From assembly GCA_002344785.1 (NCBI GenBank), contig DDUL01000009.1:7506-71505 (forward strand): a stretch of DNA of 64,000 bases, read 5' to 3'. A model generated the notes under the pieces. It had not been told where the DNA came from. It did not search any database and was given only the letters and a program-made list of their open reading frames with translations. The stretch comes from Bdellovibrionaceae bacterium UBA2339 (GTDB taxonomy: Bacteria > Bdellovibrionota > Bdellovibrionia > Bdellovibrionales > JAMPXM01). Made by a program: the position numbers and the translations under genes. Positions 41,995-50,027 of the stretch are shown here, one piece after another (the stretch's first letter is position 1; every line of letters starts with the position of its first letter).

Positions 41995-42644
41995 GTCGAT
42001 TCTCCTGAACTGCGCGGCGAACTTTGGAACAAAACTTTTTCCATCCAACTTGCGAGATCGCCTTGGCCCTTGCCCCGCAATTCACGAATCACATTCTCTT
42101 GATCTGAGCGTGATCGATTTTGACTGAGCTTGAAGCTGCATTGCAGATCACGCACTTCCAACTCGACGCCGACGATCAGCTGACGCAAAGGTTTGATGGC
42201 GGGATGTTCGCCGGAGATCGACCAGGCTGTGCGATTGTGAGCTTCCGCCCAGGACACCGTCGCTTGCACGATCTCCCAGGTGCGCGCTTCATCGTCGATG
42301 ATGCGCGCTGAACCGCGAAGATGTGCGGACATGAAGTTCCAAGTCGGAGGAATGTTGGGATTCGAATACCAACTCGATGAAATGTAAGCGTGTGGGCCCA
42401 AAAAGATCGCCATGACTTCTGCGTCTGGCCCCGAACTTCGCAACTTCTGCACCAAGGTGTTGCTGGCTGTGAGATGCCCATACAGCTTGTGAAGGCGCGC
42501 GGAAGGATCAGTTGGAGTGTCGAGTTCGAGCAAAGGGATGTGAGAAGCTTCAAAGCCTTGTAGCAAAGTCGCAAAGGGATATTGAGCGAGGAACTCGCGG
42601 ATGAGCTTAGGGTCTTCGACTTTAAAATTCGCCGGTACGTACAA
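41991..42644 (-). CDS. paiB: PaiB-family FMN-binding protein
   Basis: 217-aa PaiB-type protein of the FMN-binding split-barrel superfamily. Signatures: MYVPANFKVEDP at the start, FATLLQG, LYGHLTASN, AIFLGPHAYISSSWY near residue 80, PTWNFMSAHLRG and the C-terminal KLSQNRSRSDQENVI. In Bacillus, PaiB works with the polyamine acetyltransferase PaiA and lowers sporulation and protease genes; flavin or transcriptional roles are both proposed. Being first in an operon with SpeE-like and HDO genes makes a polyamine link plausible here too. Confidence 0.9.
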   Translation of the reverse strand: MYVPANFKVEDPKLIREFLAQYPFATLLQGFEASHIPLLELDTPTDPSARLHKLYGHLTASNTLVQKLRSSGPDAEVMAIFLGPHAYISSSWYSNPNIPPTWNFMSAHLRGSARIIDDEARTWEIVQATVSWAEAHNRTAWSISGEHPAIKPLRQLIVGVELEVRDLQCSFKLSQNRSRSDQENVIRELRGKGQGDLASWMEKVLFQSSPRSSGEST

Positions 42645-42690
42645 GACCTGTCCTTGTTCAAAATCCCCAGCCCATGCTAGGTCTCAATGT

Positions 42691-42942
42691 ATGTCGAGAA
42701 GCCTATCAAAAGCCCATGAAGAGTCGATTGAAAAGCTTGTGCGCGAGGTGTTTCGCCTCGGCGAACAAACGCCCGTTGCGGATCTTTCGGCAAAGAGCTT
42801 TGCGGCTTGGGATTCATTGCGGCAAGTCGAGCTGGGTATTCGAGTGCAGGAGCGCTTTGCCGTTCAGCTTTCGACCAGCGAACTGCTGAAGCTGACCTCT
42901 GTGCAGGAACTCAAAAGAATTTTAGCAGAACACTTATCTTGA
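42691..42942 (+). CDS. Acyl carrier protein
   Basis: 83-aa acidic helical carrier protein. The phosphopantetheine Ser sits in FAAWDSLRQVELGI near residue 39, and the C-terminal helix LTSVQELKRILAEHL is typical. The ATG at 42691 gives a normal ACP length; the frame extends upstream without family match. It is a stand-alone carrier, not beside fatty-acid synthase genes, and lies 3 kb from an AMP-forming ligase and MBOAT, so it is probably a dedicated carrier for this locus. Its ribosome site is weak. Confidence 0.9.
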   Translation: MSRSLSKAHEESIEKLVREVFRLGEQTPVADLSAKSFAAWDSLRQVELGIRVQERFAVQLSTSELLKLTSVQELKRILAEHLS

Positions 42943-42975
42943 GCCCGTGTTGAGCCAGCGGCTCAGGCCTTGGAC

Positions 42976-43881
42976 TTACCAGCTCAGATGTAGACTCAAA
43001 GAGTCGCGGCGTTCAACGCGAGTCTCGGTGTGGTTGTAAACTAAATTGAGATTCTCGCGAAGCGGCTCGCGCAGGGCCCACTCCAATTGTTGATTGGCAG
43101 CTGAATAGATCAACTCGGCATCCGTAAATCCTGAGTAAGTCATCTTCGCTTGAGCTTGTGCTGCCAACAGTCCAACTTCCAAACGATGTTGGGTGCCGGT
43201 TGCTGGGGGAGTCGCGCTTGTGGCCGATGCATTTGAAGGAAGCTGTGTCCTAACAGGGCTTAAGGCCGAACCGCTGGCTGAAGCCGGTGAGGAGGTGGGC
43301 GAAGAGCGTTGCGAACGACCGCCCCAGCTCAGACCCGCGCGCAGGCTTCGTTCGATTTGCTTGGTCATTTGACCAAACTCCGAGTGCCGGAAGGCTTCGC
43401 CGCGCAGATAGTTTTGCAAATTGTGATCAAGGATCTTCGAAACAGTCCGAGAGAAGTCGTCGCCGGCATTGAGGTGTGTCGGCAAGAATTCGGGGGATGC
43501 CGCCGCTTGATCGGGTTCGTCGACGATAGATTCAAGCGGAGTGCGCGTGAGTTGACCGCGGTGAAATTTGTGAACTCGAGAAAAGTCAGACAAGCGAAGT
43601 GGGCCCGAAGGCGGGGCGGCGAGTTCGGCCTCGATTCGGGCTTCGCGAAGTCCCTCGCGCAGTGTTTCTTCAAGGCGAGGCGAAAGTCGAAGCATGGCGG
43701 GCTCTCGCGAACTTAAATCCAAACTTTGCACGTCATGTTTTGGGCGCACCGACAAAGGGCCGTCTGGCCCTGCGAGATCATGGCCAACAGTCACAATCCC
43801 CGCACCGACAAATGCCATAAGCATCATCATTCGACGAAGCTTCAGCTGAATTGTGGGGCGGACTCGCCATTTGCCAATCAT
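42976..43881 (-). CDS. Membrane-anchored or exported protein of unknown function
   Basis: 301 aa. A positively charged N-terminus and one hydrophobic segment (MMMLMAFVGAGIVTVG) suggest a signal anchor; the rest is predicted periplasmic with an Arg/Glu-rich helical region, a Ser/Pro/Thr-rich linker near residues 190-225 and a C-terminal beta-like part (HRLEVGLLAAQAQAKM, LSLHLSW). The ending in aromatic residue Trp and alternating strands could indicate an outer-membrane association, speculative. The ATG at 43881 has GGGA 8 bases upstream; a TTG upstream is the alternative. No family is recognised. Confidence 0.7.
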   Translation of the reverse strand: MIGKWRVRPTIQLKLRRMMMLMAFVGAGIVTVGHDLAGPDGPLSVRPKHDVQSLDLSSREPAMLRLSPRLEETLREGLREARIEAELAAPPSGPLRLSDFSRVHKFHRGQLTRTPLESIVDEPDQAAASPEFLPTHLNAGDDFSRTVSKILDHNLQNYLRGEAFRHSEFGQMTKQIERSLRAGLSWGGRSQRSSPTSSPASASGSALSPVRTQLPSNASATSATPPATGTQHRLEVGLLAAQAQAKMTYSGFTDAELIYSAANQQLEWALREPLRENLNLVYNHTETRVERRDSLSLHLSW

Positions 43882-44108
43882 AGTTTTCAATCCCAAAGCG
43901 CCTCAAAAAGTTAGTCTTTGGGCTCCACCTCTGAGTGGTGCAACTGGCAGGCCATGATTCGGTGTCGGAAGAGGATCAGACCCTTGGGATTTCGAGTTCA
44001 GATGAAACTGAAGGCGATAGGCCCTGGGCGCCTAGGGGAATTCTCGCGAAAGTGTCAGCTGTCAATAAATTTGACACCACCGTCTGCGCAACACAAAGAT
44101 AGAAGTCT

Positions 44109-44771
44109 GTGATCCCCCAAGCGCCCTCGCAGCGACCCGCTGCTCTAAATTTCGATCGAGATGTGTTCTCCAGTGGACAAGTGGGATCCAAGCTATGGCT
44201 TTGCGAAAAGCTCGAAGCGCAGTGGAAGTTGCGTGGCCTAAGCGAGCGACCCGCGCGCATTTGGATTTATGGTGGCTGGCAAGGCCTACTCGGTTTTTTA
44301 CTGCTGTCGCGTGCGAACTTTCCCGTCGAGCACATTCGAAGTTTCGACTTGGACTCTCAGAGCACGGACCTCGCCAACGCGCTCAATGAGAACTGGGTGT
44401 GGCGATCTTGGAAGTTTCGCGCCTTCACTGCCGACGCCAGTGATCTGCAGCCAGATCAGGACGGAGAATTTGGGCCTGCTCCGAATCTCATCGTGAACAC
44501 TTCGGTCGAGCACTTTCCATCGCAGCTCAACACGCAAGGCGAAGAGTCGGCTTCTTGGTGGTCCAAGATTCCGAGCGGCTGTGGAGTGGTGTTGCAGGCT
44601 TCAGATCATGAGCATCAGCCCGACACATCTCACCCACGCGCATCAGGAGTCGGAAGTCTTGACGAGTTCGCTCGGCGTTTTCCGTTGAGCGAGCTTTGGT
44701 GGCAAGGTGAGATCGAATTCACTTACGAAACTTGGACGCTCAGGCGCCGCATGAGAATGGGGCGAAAGTGA
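44109..44771 (+). CDS. Class I SAM-methyltransferase-like protein
   Basis: 220 aa. A Rossmann-type start IWIYGGWQGLLGFLLLSR near residue 51, an acidic strand end (HIRSFDLDSQ near 78), FTADASDL and a LIVNTSVEHF motif near 128 are all typical of class I SAM-dependent methyltransferases. The glycine loop (YGGWQG) is a variant. The start is GTG. Its stop overlaps the GTG start of the UnbV-like gene (GTGA), so it belongs to that operon. The substrate is unknown. Confidence 0.7.
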   Translation: MIPQAPSQRPAALNFDRDVFSSGQVGSKLWLCEKLEAQWKLRGLSERPARIWIYGGWQGLLGFLLLSRANFPVEHIRSFDLDSQSTDLANALNENWVWRSWKFRAFTADASDLQPDQDGEFGPAPNLIVNTSVEHFPSQLNTQGEESASWWSKIPSGCGVVLQASDHEHQPDTSHPRASGVGSLDEFARRFPLSELWWQGEIEFTYETWTLRRRMRMGRK

Positions 44772-46657
44772 AACTCAGGCGGCACAATTTGATTTCGGCG
44801 ACTGTCGGCACTTTGATTGTCGTCGGCTTACTGGTGAAACTACCCAAAGAAGAGAACTTTCCCTACAAACTTCCGGACAAGGCGCCGGAGCGCGTGATCC
44901 AAGGTGTGAACTTCGAAGCCTGGGGTGAGGATCGCTTTCCAACGGCTTGGTTCAAAGACGAGATGCAAGGCCGTCGTGAGAAGAATCTGCCTTCGCGCGG
45001 TTTGCTTTCACCGTATCTGGCGGTTGTGGATTTGAATCTCGACGGCTTTCAAGATCTGGTCTTCTCAAGCAAAGAACGCATTCAAATTCTTGAGAATCAG
45101 GCGGGTCAGAGTTTTCGCCTCAGCGATCAAAGCTACGGACTTGATCTCAAAGACAGTGTGCTGGACGGCGTATTGCCGGACTCAGGTCCGATTTTGTTTG
45201 CTGATCTCACGGGTGACGGAATCTTGGATGTTTTCGTTTCGGCGTATGATGCATATCGATTTGGTCGCGGTGAGATTCGCCAGGGGCGATTGCATTTTGT
45301 CGGCGAAAATTGGCGCATGGGTCGCGAGTGGTCGATTCCCGATAGCGTGAATGTCGCCGACATCAATCAAGATGGTCGCCTTGACTTGATCATGGGGAAC
45401 TTTCTCTCTGGCCCTCGCGATGGTGAAGGATCAACAGCACATTGGTTGACGGCGATTGCCTACGACAACAAGACTGGCGGTTCGGATTACATTTTGATTC
45501 AACAGCCAACCGGGCATTTTAAGGTCGACACGCGCTTTGAATTTTCAAGCCGCTCCTACACGCATGCCGTCGGGATCTTGGATTTGAATCAAGATCAATA
45601 TCCCGACATCTTGTTGGCCAACGACTATGCGATTGATGAGCTTTACATGAATCAAAAGGGCCAGTCCTTGCAGGACATCACCGGCCGCTGGATTCCGACG
45701 CATTTTCATGGATTTTCGGGAATGAATGCCGACATTCAAGATTGGAATCAAGATGGTTGGCTGGACTTCTACATCACCAATGCCTATCGGCCGCCGGTGA
45801 AAAACACTCGAAACCTATTGTGGACACGTCGACCCGAGGGGCGATTTGAGCTTCCGGCCAAGAGTGCGAGTATTGGTTACTGTGGGTTTTCATGGGGCGC
45901 GAAGTTTTCGGACTTCGATCTCGACGGGGATCTGGATTTGTTTGTCACGAATGGACGCACGCGAAATCTCCATGTTGAAAACCCAGAGCAGTCTCCTTCA
46001 ATTTGGTTTCGGCGCGCCATGCTGACGCGAATGCCGAACTGGCTTCGCCCTGATGAGCAAGGCCAATTCAATGCGCAGCAGACGCGAACAGGTCGATTCT
46101 CGGTTTCGGCCTTTGAGGAGGACTGCGTTTTCATGCAAGACGTGACGGAAACAGGCGATCGTCACTTTTACGATGTCGCTTCGCGAGCCGGTGTGACGGC
46201 CAGGAAAGAGGGCCGAGGCGTCGTACTTGTGGATGTCGACAATGACGGTTTGCAGGACGTGCTGGTGTCGAACTTCTTTGTCACTCCTGATCTCTATATC
46301 AATCGATCAGCCAAGCGCGGCGACTGGATTGGCATTGAGCTGATTGACGAGCGCGGCAACAATCATCCGATCGGGGCGAAGATCACACTCAAGTTCGCAG
46401 ATGGTGGGTCCGCGATTCGCGAGTTCTATCCGGCCAATGGCTATCGAGGGCAAAGTGATCACCGCTTGCACTTTGGTGTCGGCAAGTCGGCCCCCGTGGA
46501 GCTTGAGATCCGATGGCCCAATGGCCAAGTGAAGACATATCGGGACCTCAAGTTGAATACGTATCAGACTGTTTATCAGTCTCAGGTTCCGTCTCGGCCG
46601 CCCCACGCGGCGAAGATGCAAAAGCCGAAGGCGAACGACAAAGTGGGTCGGCCATGA
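44768..46657 (+). CDS. UnbV-like CRTAC1-type secreted protein with FG-GAP repeats
   Basis: 629-aa exported protein. An N-terminal hydrophobic segment (ATVGTLIVVGLLV) is a signal anchor. Seven calcium-binding FG-GAP/VCBS repeats follow, for example DLNLDGFQDL, DLTGDGILDV, DINQDGRLDL, DWNQDGWLDF and DFDLDGDLDL, forming a propeller. The C-terminus is an ASPIC/UnbV domain (GAKITLKFADGG, LHFGVGKSAPVELEIRWPNGQ). UnbV is one of the conserved proteins of enediyne gene clusters. The GTG at 44768 is chosen over a TTG at 44732. Its stop overlaps the UnbU-like gene (ATGA). Its role, including any in enediyne systems, is unresolved. Confidence 0.9.
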   Translation: MKLRRHNLISATVGTLIVVGLLVKLPKEENFPYKLPDKAPERVIQGVNFEAWGEDRFPTAWFKDEMQGRREKNLPSRGLLSPYLAVVDLNLDGFQDLVFSSKERIQILENQAGQSFRLSDQSYGLDLKDSVLDGVLPDSGPILFADLTGDGILDVFVSAYDAYRFGRGEIRQGRLHFVGENWRMGREWSIPDSVNVADINQDGRLDLIMGNFLSGPRDGEGSTAHWLTAIAYDNKTGGSDYILIQQPTGHFKVDTRFEFSSRSYTHAVGILDLNQDQYPDILLANDYAIDELYMNQKGQSLQDITGRWIPTHFHGFSGMNADIQDWNQDGWLDFYITNAYRPPVKNTRNLLWTRRPEGRFELPAKSASIGYCGFSWGAKFSDFDLDGDLDLFVTNGRTRNLHVENPEQSPSIWFRRAMLTRMPNWLRPDEQGQFNAQQTRTGRFSVSAFEEDCVFMQDVTETGDRHFYDVASRAGVTARKEGRGVVLVDVDNDGLQDVLVSNFFVTPDLYINRSAKRGDWIGIELIDERGNNHPIGAKITLKFADGGSAIREFYPANGYRGQSDHRLHFGVGKSAPVELEIRWPNGQVKTYRDLKLNTYQTVYQSQVPSRPPHAAKMQKPKANDKVGRP

Positions 46658-47514
46658 TCGCGACGGAATCGAAAATCATGCACTTTGCTTCCACGGTCTA
46701 TCAGGCGCTCGACAATTTTTTCCCGCGTGAAGGTCGATGGTATCTGTTTGGATCGCACCTCACTCTCGTGTTCATCGCCTGGCAATTCTATGGTCTGCAA
46801 CGAACCACAGAGCAAATTGCTTTGGCTTATGTGGCAGCGATCCTCGTTGAATATGTCGGTTTTCGGCTCACCAACAAGTACACAGGTCGATCATTTTGGA
46901 AGGATCGCGCTTTTTCCGCGGCCTCAGAAGCCGCGGGACTTTTGGTGCTGGTGCGAGCATCGGGAACTGAAACCTATGCCATCATGGCGGCGATCGCCGT
47001 GGCCAACAAATATCTGTTTCGCATCGATGATCAGCGGCACGCGTTCAATCCAACGAACTTTGCCATCGTGTTGGGTCTGCTCATTTTCCCGAAGACCATC
47101 TTCGATGTGCGCTCAGACGAATTTGCGTTGCACTTGCATCCCATTTTGCATGTGGTGGCCTTTGGCGTGTTGGCGACGTGGCGGGGTAACTCTTGGGTGA
47201 TCACGCTGAGCTACTTCGCCATGCTGGCCTTGGGCTCGGCCATCTTGCCTCACGTAAGCGGTGAGAGTTTTCTCTTTCACTTCGCACCTGAAATCGGCGC
47301 GATCGGGATGGTGTTTGCGTGGTTGATGATCACGGATCCTCGGACTACGCCACGCGAAAGACCCTGGCAGATCCTCTTTGGCGCATCCGTGGCTGCCGTG
47401 ATGTTGGTGCTTCGTCTCGGAGAAGTTTTTTATGCCGAGTTCATCGCCTTGTTCATCGTGACGACGATTCGGACGATTTGGCTGCTTCGAGTTCCAGAAT
47501 TGCGTAGCAGTTGA
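46654..47514 (+). CDS. UnbU-like NqrB/RnfD-type integral membrane protein
   Basis: 286-aa polytopic membrane protein with about eight hydrophobic helices. RHAFNPTNFAIVLGLL near residue 130 is the conserved motif of the NqrB/RnfD superfamily, and the layout (LVFIAWQFYG, ILVEYVGFRLTNK, YLFRIDDQRHAFNP) matches UnbU proteins, which are found next to UnbV in enediyne clusters and in many other bacteria. RnfD/NqrB carry flavin or quinone sites in electron transfer; no flavin-binding Ser/Thr can be fixed here. Starts in a four-base overlap with the UnbV-like gene. The 3' end overlaps the convergent GNAT gene by 62 bases. Confidence 0.85.
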   Translation: MIATESKIMHFASTVYQALDNFFPREGRWYLFGSHLTLVFIAWQFYGLQRTTEQIALAYVAAILVEYVGFRLTNKYTGRSFWKDRAFSAASEAAGLLVLVRASGTETYAIMAAIAVANKYLFRIDDQRHAFNPTNFAIVLGLLIFPKTIFDVRSDEFALHLHPILHVVAFGVLATWRGNSWVITLSYFAMLALGSAILPHVSGESFLFHFAPEIGAIGMVFAWLMITDPRTTPRERPWQILFGASVAAVMLVLRLGEVFYAEFIALFIVTTIRTIWLLRVPELRSS

Positions 47515-48022
47515 GGTCGGAGTCGCCCTCTTGTTGCGGTAGCCATGTGCTCCACATACGAAAACCCATGCTTTCATAAAACGGCATAGCGGTTTTTCGC
47601 GGGAAGGTCCAAATCGCCACAGCGTCCTGCGAGCGCGCATGTTCAATCAGTTCGCGCATGAGCTGACGGGCAATGCCGCGACGTCGGCGACTTTGATCCA
47701 CCCATAGACCTCTTGATCGATACAGGCGGCCCGGTCGATTGCGGTCTGTGAACTCTCCGGCGAAGTGACCGGAAAGGCAGCCAATGGCCCTCGGCCGCTC
47801 CGGCGATTCGCCTTGCGATTCATCTTGAGAGTCAGTCCGCAAATCTTCCCGCAAATCCTCCGCAATCCAAAACTGCGGCTCTTCGTTCATGTAGGATAGG
47901 TCGATTCCACCACCTAGGATCATGGCGCTATTGGGCTCGATGGCGGACTTTCGCTGCGGCCAAAGGCGTTCGCGCCAGAGCTTCTCGATCTCCGCAAACT
48001 CGGCGCGACGAATGTTGATCAA
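47453..48022 (-). CDS. GNAT-family N-acetyltransferase
   Basis: 189 aa. Acetyl-CoA-binding motif SRGLWVDQSRRRRGIARQLM near residue 105 and the C-terminal FYESMGFRMWSTW are typical GNAT features. Its start overlaps the stop of the NtrC-type regulator gene (ATGA), so the two are coupled; the 3' part lies antisense to the UnbU-like gene. Substrate unknown (small molecule or protein N-terminus). Confidence 0.85.
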   Translation of the reverse strand: MINIRRAEFAEIEKLWRERLWPQRKSAIEPNSAMILGGGIDLSYMNEEPQFWIAEDLREDLRTDSQDESQGESPERPRAIGCLSGHFAGEFTDRNRPGRLYRSRGLWVDQSRRRRGIARQLMRELIEHARSQDAVAIWTFPRKTAMPFYESMGFRMWSTWLPQQEGDSDLNCYAILELEAAKSSESSSR

Positions 48023-49701
48023 GCTTCGGCTTCCGGCGGCGGGCGAAGACCTTTCTTCTTGATCTTCTCGACCAGCGTTGTGCGATTGAGTTTCAAAAGT
48101 GTGGCCGCTTGATTGCGATTCCAGCCGGTCTTTTCCAGCGCGCGCAGAATCAACGCATTTTCATAAGCATCGACGGCCGAGTTGAAGTCCATGCCCGATT
48201 CCGGCAAGCCTTCAAAGTCACCCATGGCCTCCATCTGGTCGCGTGGGCCTCCTGCGGACTCGCTCATTCGCGAAGCGCCAAGCGACATATTCTGCGGACG
48301 ATACTGTTCGGGAAGATCCATCACTTCAATCTGACCTTCGCCCTTGAGCACCGCCAATCGCTCCACCAAGTTCTCAAGCTCGCGAATATTGCCAGGCCAA
48401 GGATAAAGCATCAGCGCATCCATGGCTTCGGCGCTGAAGCCCGCCAGCTGTCGAGGTGCGCGCTGACGATTCGGCTTTTGCTGCTCCTTTTGATTGTAGA
48501 GATCAACGAAGTGTCGAAGCAGAATTGGAATGTCGCTGCGGCGCTCTTTGAGAGCTGGAAGTCGCATGGGGATCACATTGAGACGATAGAACAGATCTTC
48601 GCGGAACTGGCCCTTTTGAACAGCGCGGGCCAAGTCCACATTCGTCGCTGCGATCACGCGAACATCGACCTCATGAGTTTTCACGCTGCCGACGGGCTCA
48701 AAGCGGCGCTCTTGAAGCACGCGCAAAAGTTTGACCTGCAGGTTCAAGGGAAGCTCACCGATTTCGTCCAAAAACAGCGTGCCCCCGGAGGCCAGATCAA
48801 ATCGGCCTGCGCGATTGGCGATGGCGCCGGTGAACGCGCCTTTGACGTGCCCAAACAATTCGCTCTCAAGAAGTTCGGCTGGTATCGCGCCGCAATTGAC
48901 AGGAACAAAGGGCCGATTGGCACGCGCCGAATTGTAGTGAATGGCCTTCGCGATCAACTCTTTGCCTGTGCCACTTTCGCCCGACACCAGCACCGTCGAC
49001 TCCGAATCCGCAACTCGCTCCACCATGTCCAACACGCGGCGGATCTCGTCACTTTGGCCGATGATGTTCTCAAATCGGTAGCGACGATGAAGTGCGGAGC
49101 GAAGATTCTGATTCTCTTGCAGCAACGTCTTGTGAGACGCGGCCTTATCGACGAGAGATACGATCTCTTCAATGTTAAAGGGCTTGGTCACAAAGTGAAA
49201 CGCACCCATCTGCGTCGCGCGCACGGCGATTTCTATCGATGCGTGTCCCGTGAGAATGATGACTTGGCACTGCGGGTTCTGCGATCGAATCTTGCTCATC
49301 AGGTCGATGCCGTCGCCGTCGGGTAGCTTCAAGTCCACCAATGCGACATCAAATGGGTTCTCCGGGCTCATCATGCCTTCAGCTTCGCGCTTTGAAGCGG
49401 CGGTGATGACTTGCAAACCCTGACGATCCAGCACGCGAAACAAGGCGGTGCGAAGAGTGGACTCGTCATCGACGACAAGCGCCCGGAAGGGTTTGCCATC
49501 GGCGCGCAGCGGGCGCGGCCCATGACTGACGACTCCACTGATGGAGTTCATCGAAGGGTCGAAGCTCTGATTCGCGCCAAGTCCTTGCCCGCTCGTCGAC
49601 ATCGACGTGGTCGATGAGGAAGAAGGAGACGATGACGTAGGAGAGAGAGGGAGATTCGTACCTGAGGCTAAGCCTTGATTCCCGCGATAAGCGTTGGACA
49701 T
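48019..49701 (-). CDS. NtrC-class sigma-54-dependent response regulator
   Basis: 560-aa transcription activator. A Ser-rich N-terminal extension of about 70 residues precedes a receiver domain (LVVDDEST, phospho-Asp in ALVDLKLPDGDG near residue 120, VTKPFN). Next is an AAA+ sigma-54 contact domain with Walker A GESGTGKE, LFGHVKGAFTGA, Walker B GGTLFLDEIGEL and GNIRELENL. A Fis-type helix-turn-helix ends it (EKTGWNRNQAATLLKLNRTTLVEKI). The GAFTGA loop that touches sigma-54 is intact. Divergent or upstream kinase: the HAD-kinase fusion directly upstream on the same strand is a candidate partner. It is preceded by a hairpin and 15-bp repeats. Confidence 0.94.
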   Translation of the reverse strand: MSNAYRGNQGLASGTNLPLSPTSSSPSSSSTTSMSTSGQGLGANQSFDPSMNSISGVVSHGPRPLRADGKPFRALVVDDESTLRTALFRVLDRQGLQVITAASKREAEGMMSPENPFDVALVDLKLPDGDGIDLMSKIRSQNPQCQVIILTGHASIEIAVRATQMGAFHFVTKPFNIEEIVSLVDKAASHKTLLQENQNLRSALHRRYRFENIIGQSDEIRRVLDMVERVADSESTVLVSGESGTGKELIAKAIHYNSARANRPFVPVNCGAIPAELLESELFGHVKGAFTGAIANRAGRFDLASGGTLFLDEIGELPLNLQVKLLRVLQERRFEPVGSVKTHEVDVRVIAATNVDLARAVQKGQFREDLFYRLNVIPMRLPALKERRSDIPILLRHFVDLYNQKEQQKPNRQRAPRQLAGFSAEAMDALMLYPWPGNIRELENLVERLAVLKGEGQIEVMDLPEQYRPQNMSLGASRMSESAGGPRDQMEAMGDFEGLPESGMDFNSAVDAYENALILRALEKTGWNRNQAATLLKLNRTTLVEKIKKKGLRPPPEAEA

Positions 49702-50027
49702 ATGTCGACGTCATCCTTTCGTCGTTCGTCTCGACCCTCGCGTGGACGCGCGAAGTTCGCTACGTTTCATCGGTTCGGCATCCCGCCGACCGTCAAGTTG
49801 GAGCCTTGACGGCCCAACTTTTTGGCGTGTGATCATTTTGGCGCGTGATCCCCGCTTCGCACCTAAGACGCATCTCACCTCCGTCGGGGTGAATTGTCGG
49901 TCGCAGAATTTTGTCGGCCCTAACTTCGGGATCTGACACAAGATTCTGCGAACTCCGTGCAATTCGCTCCTGGAGCCGATTTGCGGCCCGTGCTCCTTTA
50001 CATGCTAGGGAGTCTCCGGCTGCGGTG
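49702..50027 (-). promoter_or_regulatory. Upstream region of the NtrC-class regulator
   Basis: About 330 bases without a gene. It contains the stem CCGTCAAG-TTGGAGC-CTTGACGG (49790-49812) and two direct 15-bp repeats (next entry). No clear sigma-54 promoter (TGGCAC-N5-TTGCA) is seen. Confidence 0.45.
49820..49850. repeat. Pair of 15-bp direct repeats upstream of the regulator
   Basis: TTTTGGCGTGTGATC (49820-49834) and TTTTGGCGCGTGATC (49836-49850) differ at one position and are 16 bp apart start to start. Placed about 120-150 bases upstream of the regulator start, they may be a binding site for it or another regulator. Confidence 0.5.

Noticed and set aside
35752..47514. Calling the locus an enediyne cluster
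   Set aside because: UnbV and UnbU are present but the defining iterative polyketide synthase and thioesterase are not visible in the window.
48109..49326. 405-aa frame opposite the NtrC-class regulator
   Set aside because: The minus-strand product has intact receiver, AAA+ and Fis domains with conserved motifs; the plus frame is a codon-bias shadow without family features.
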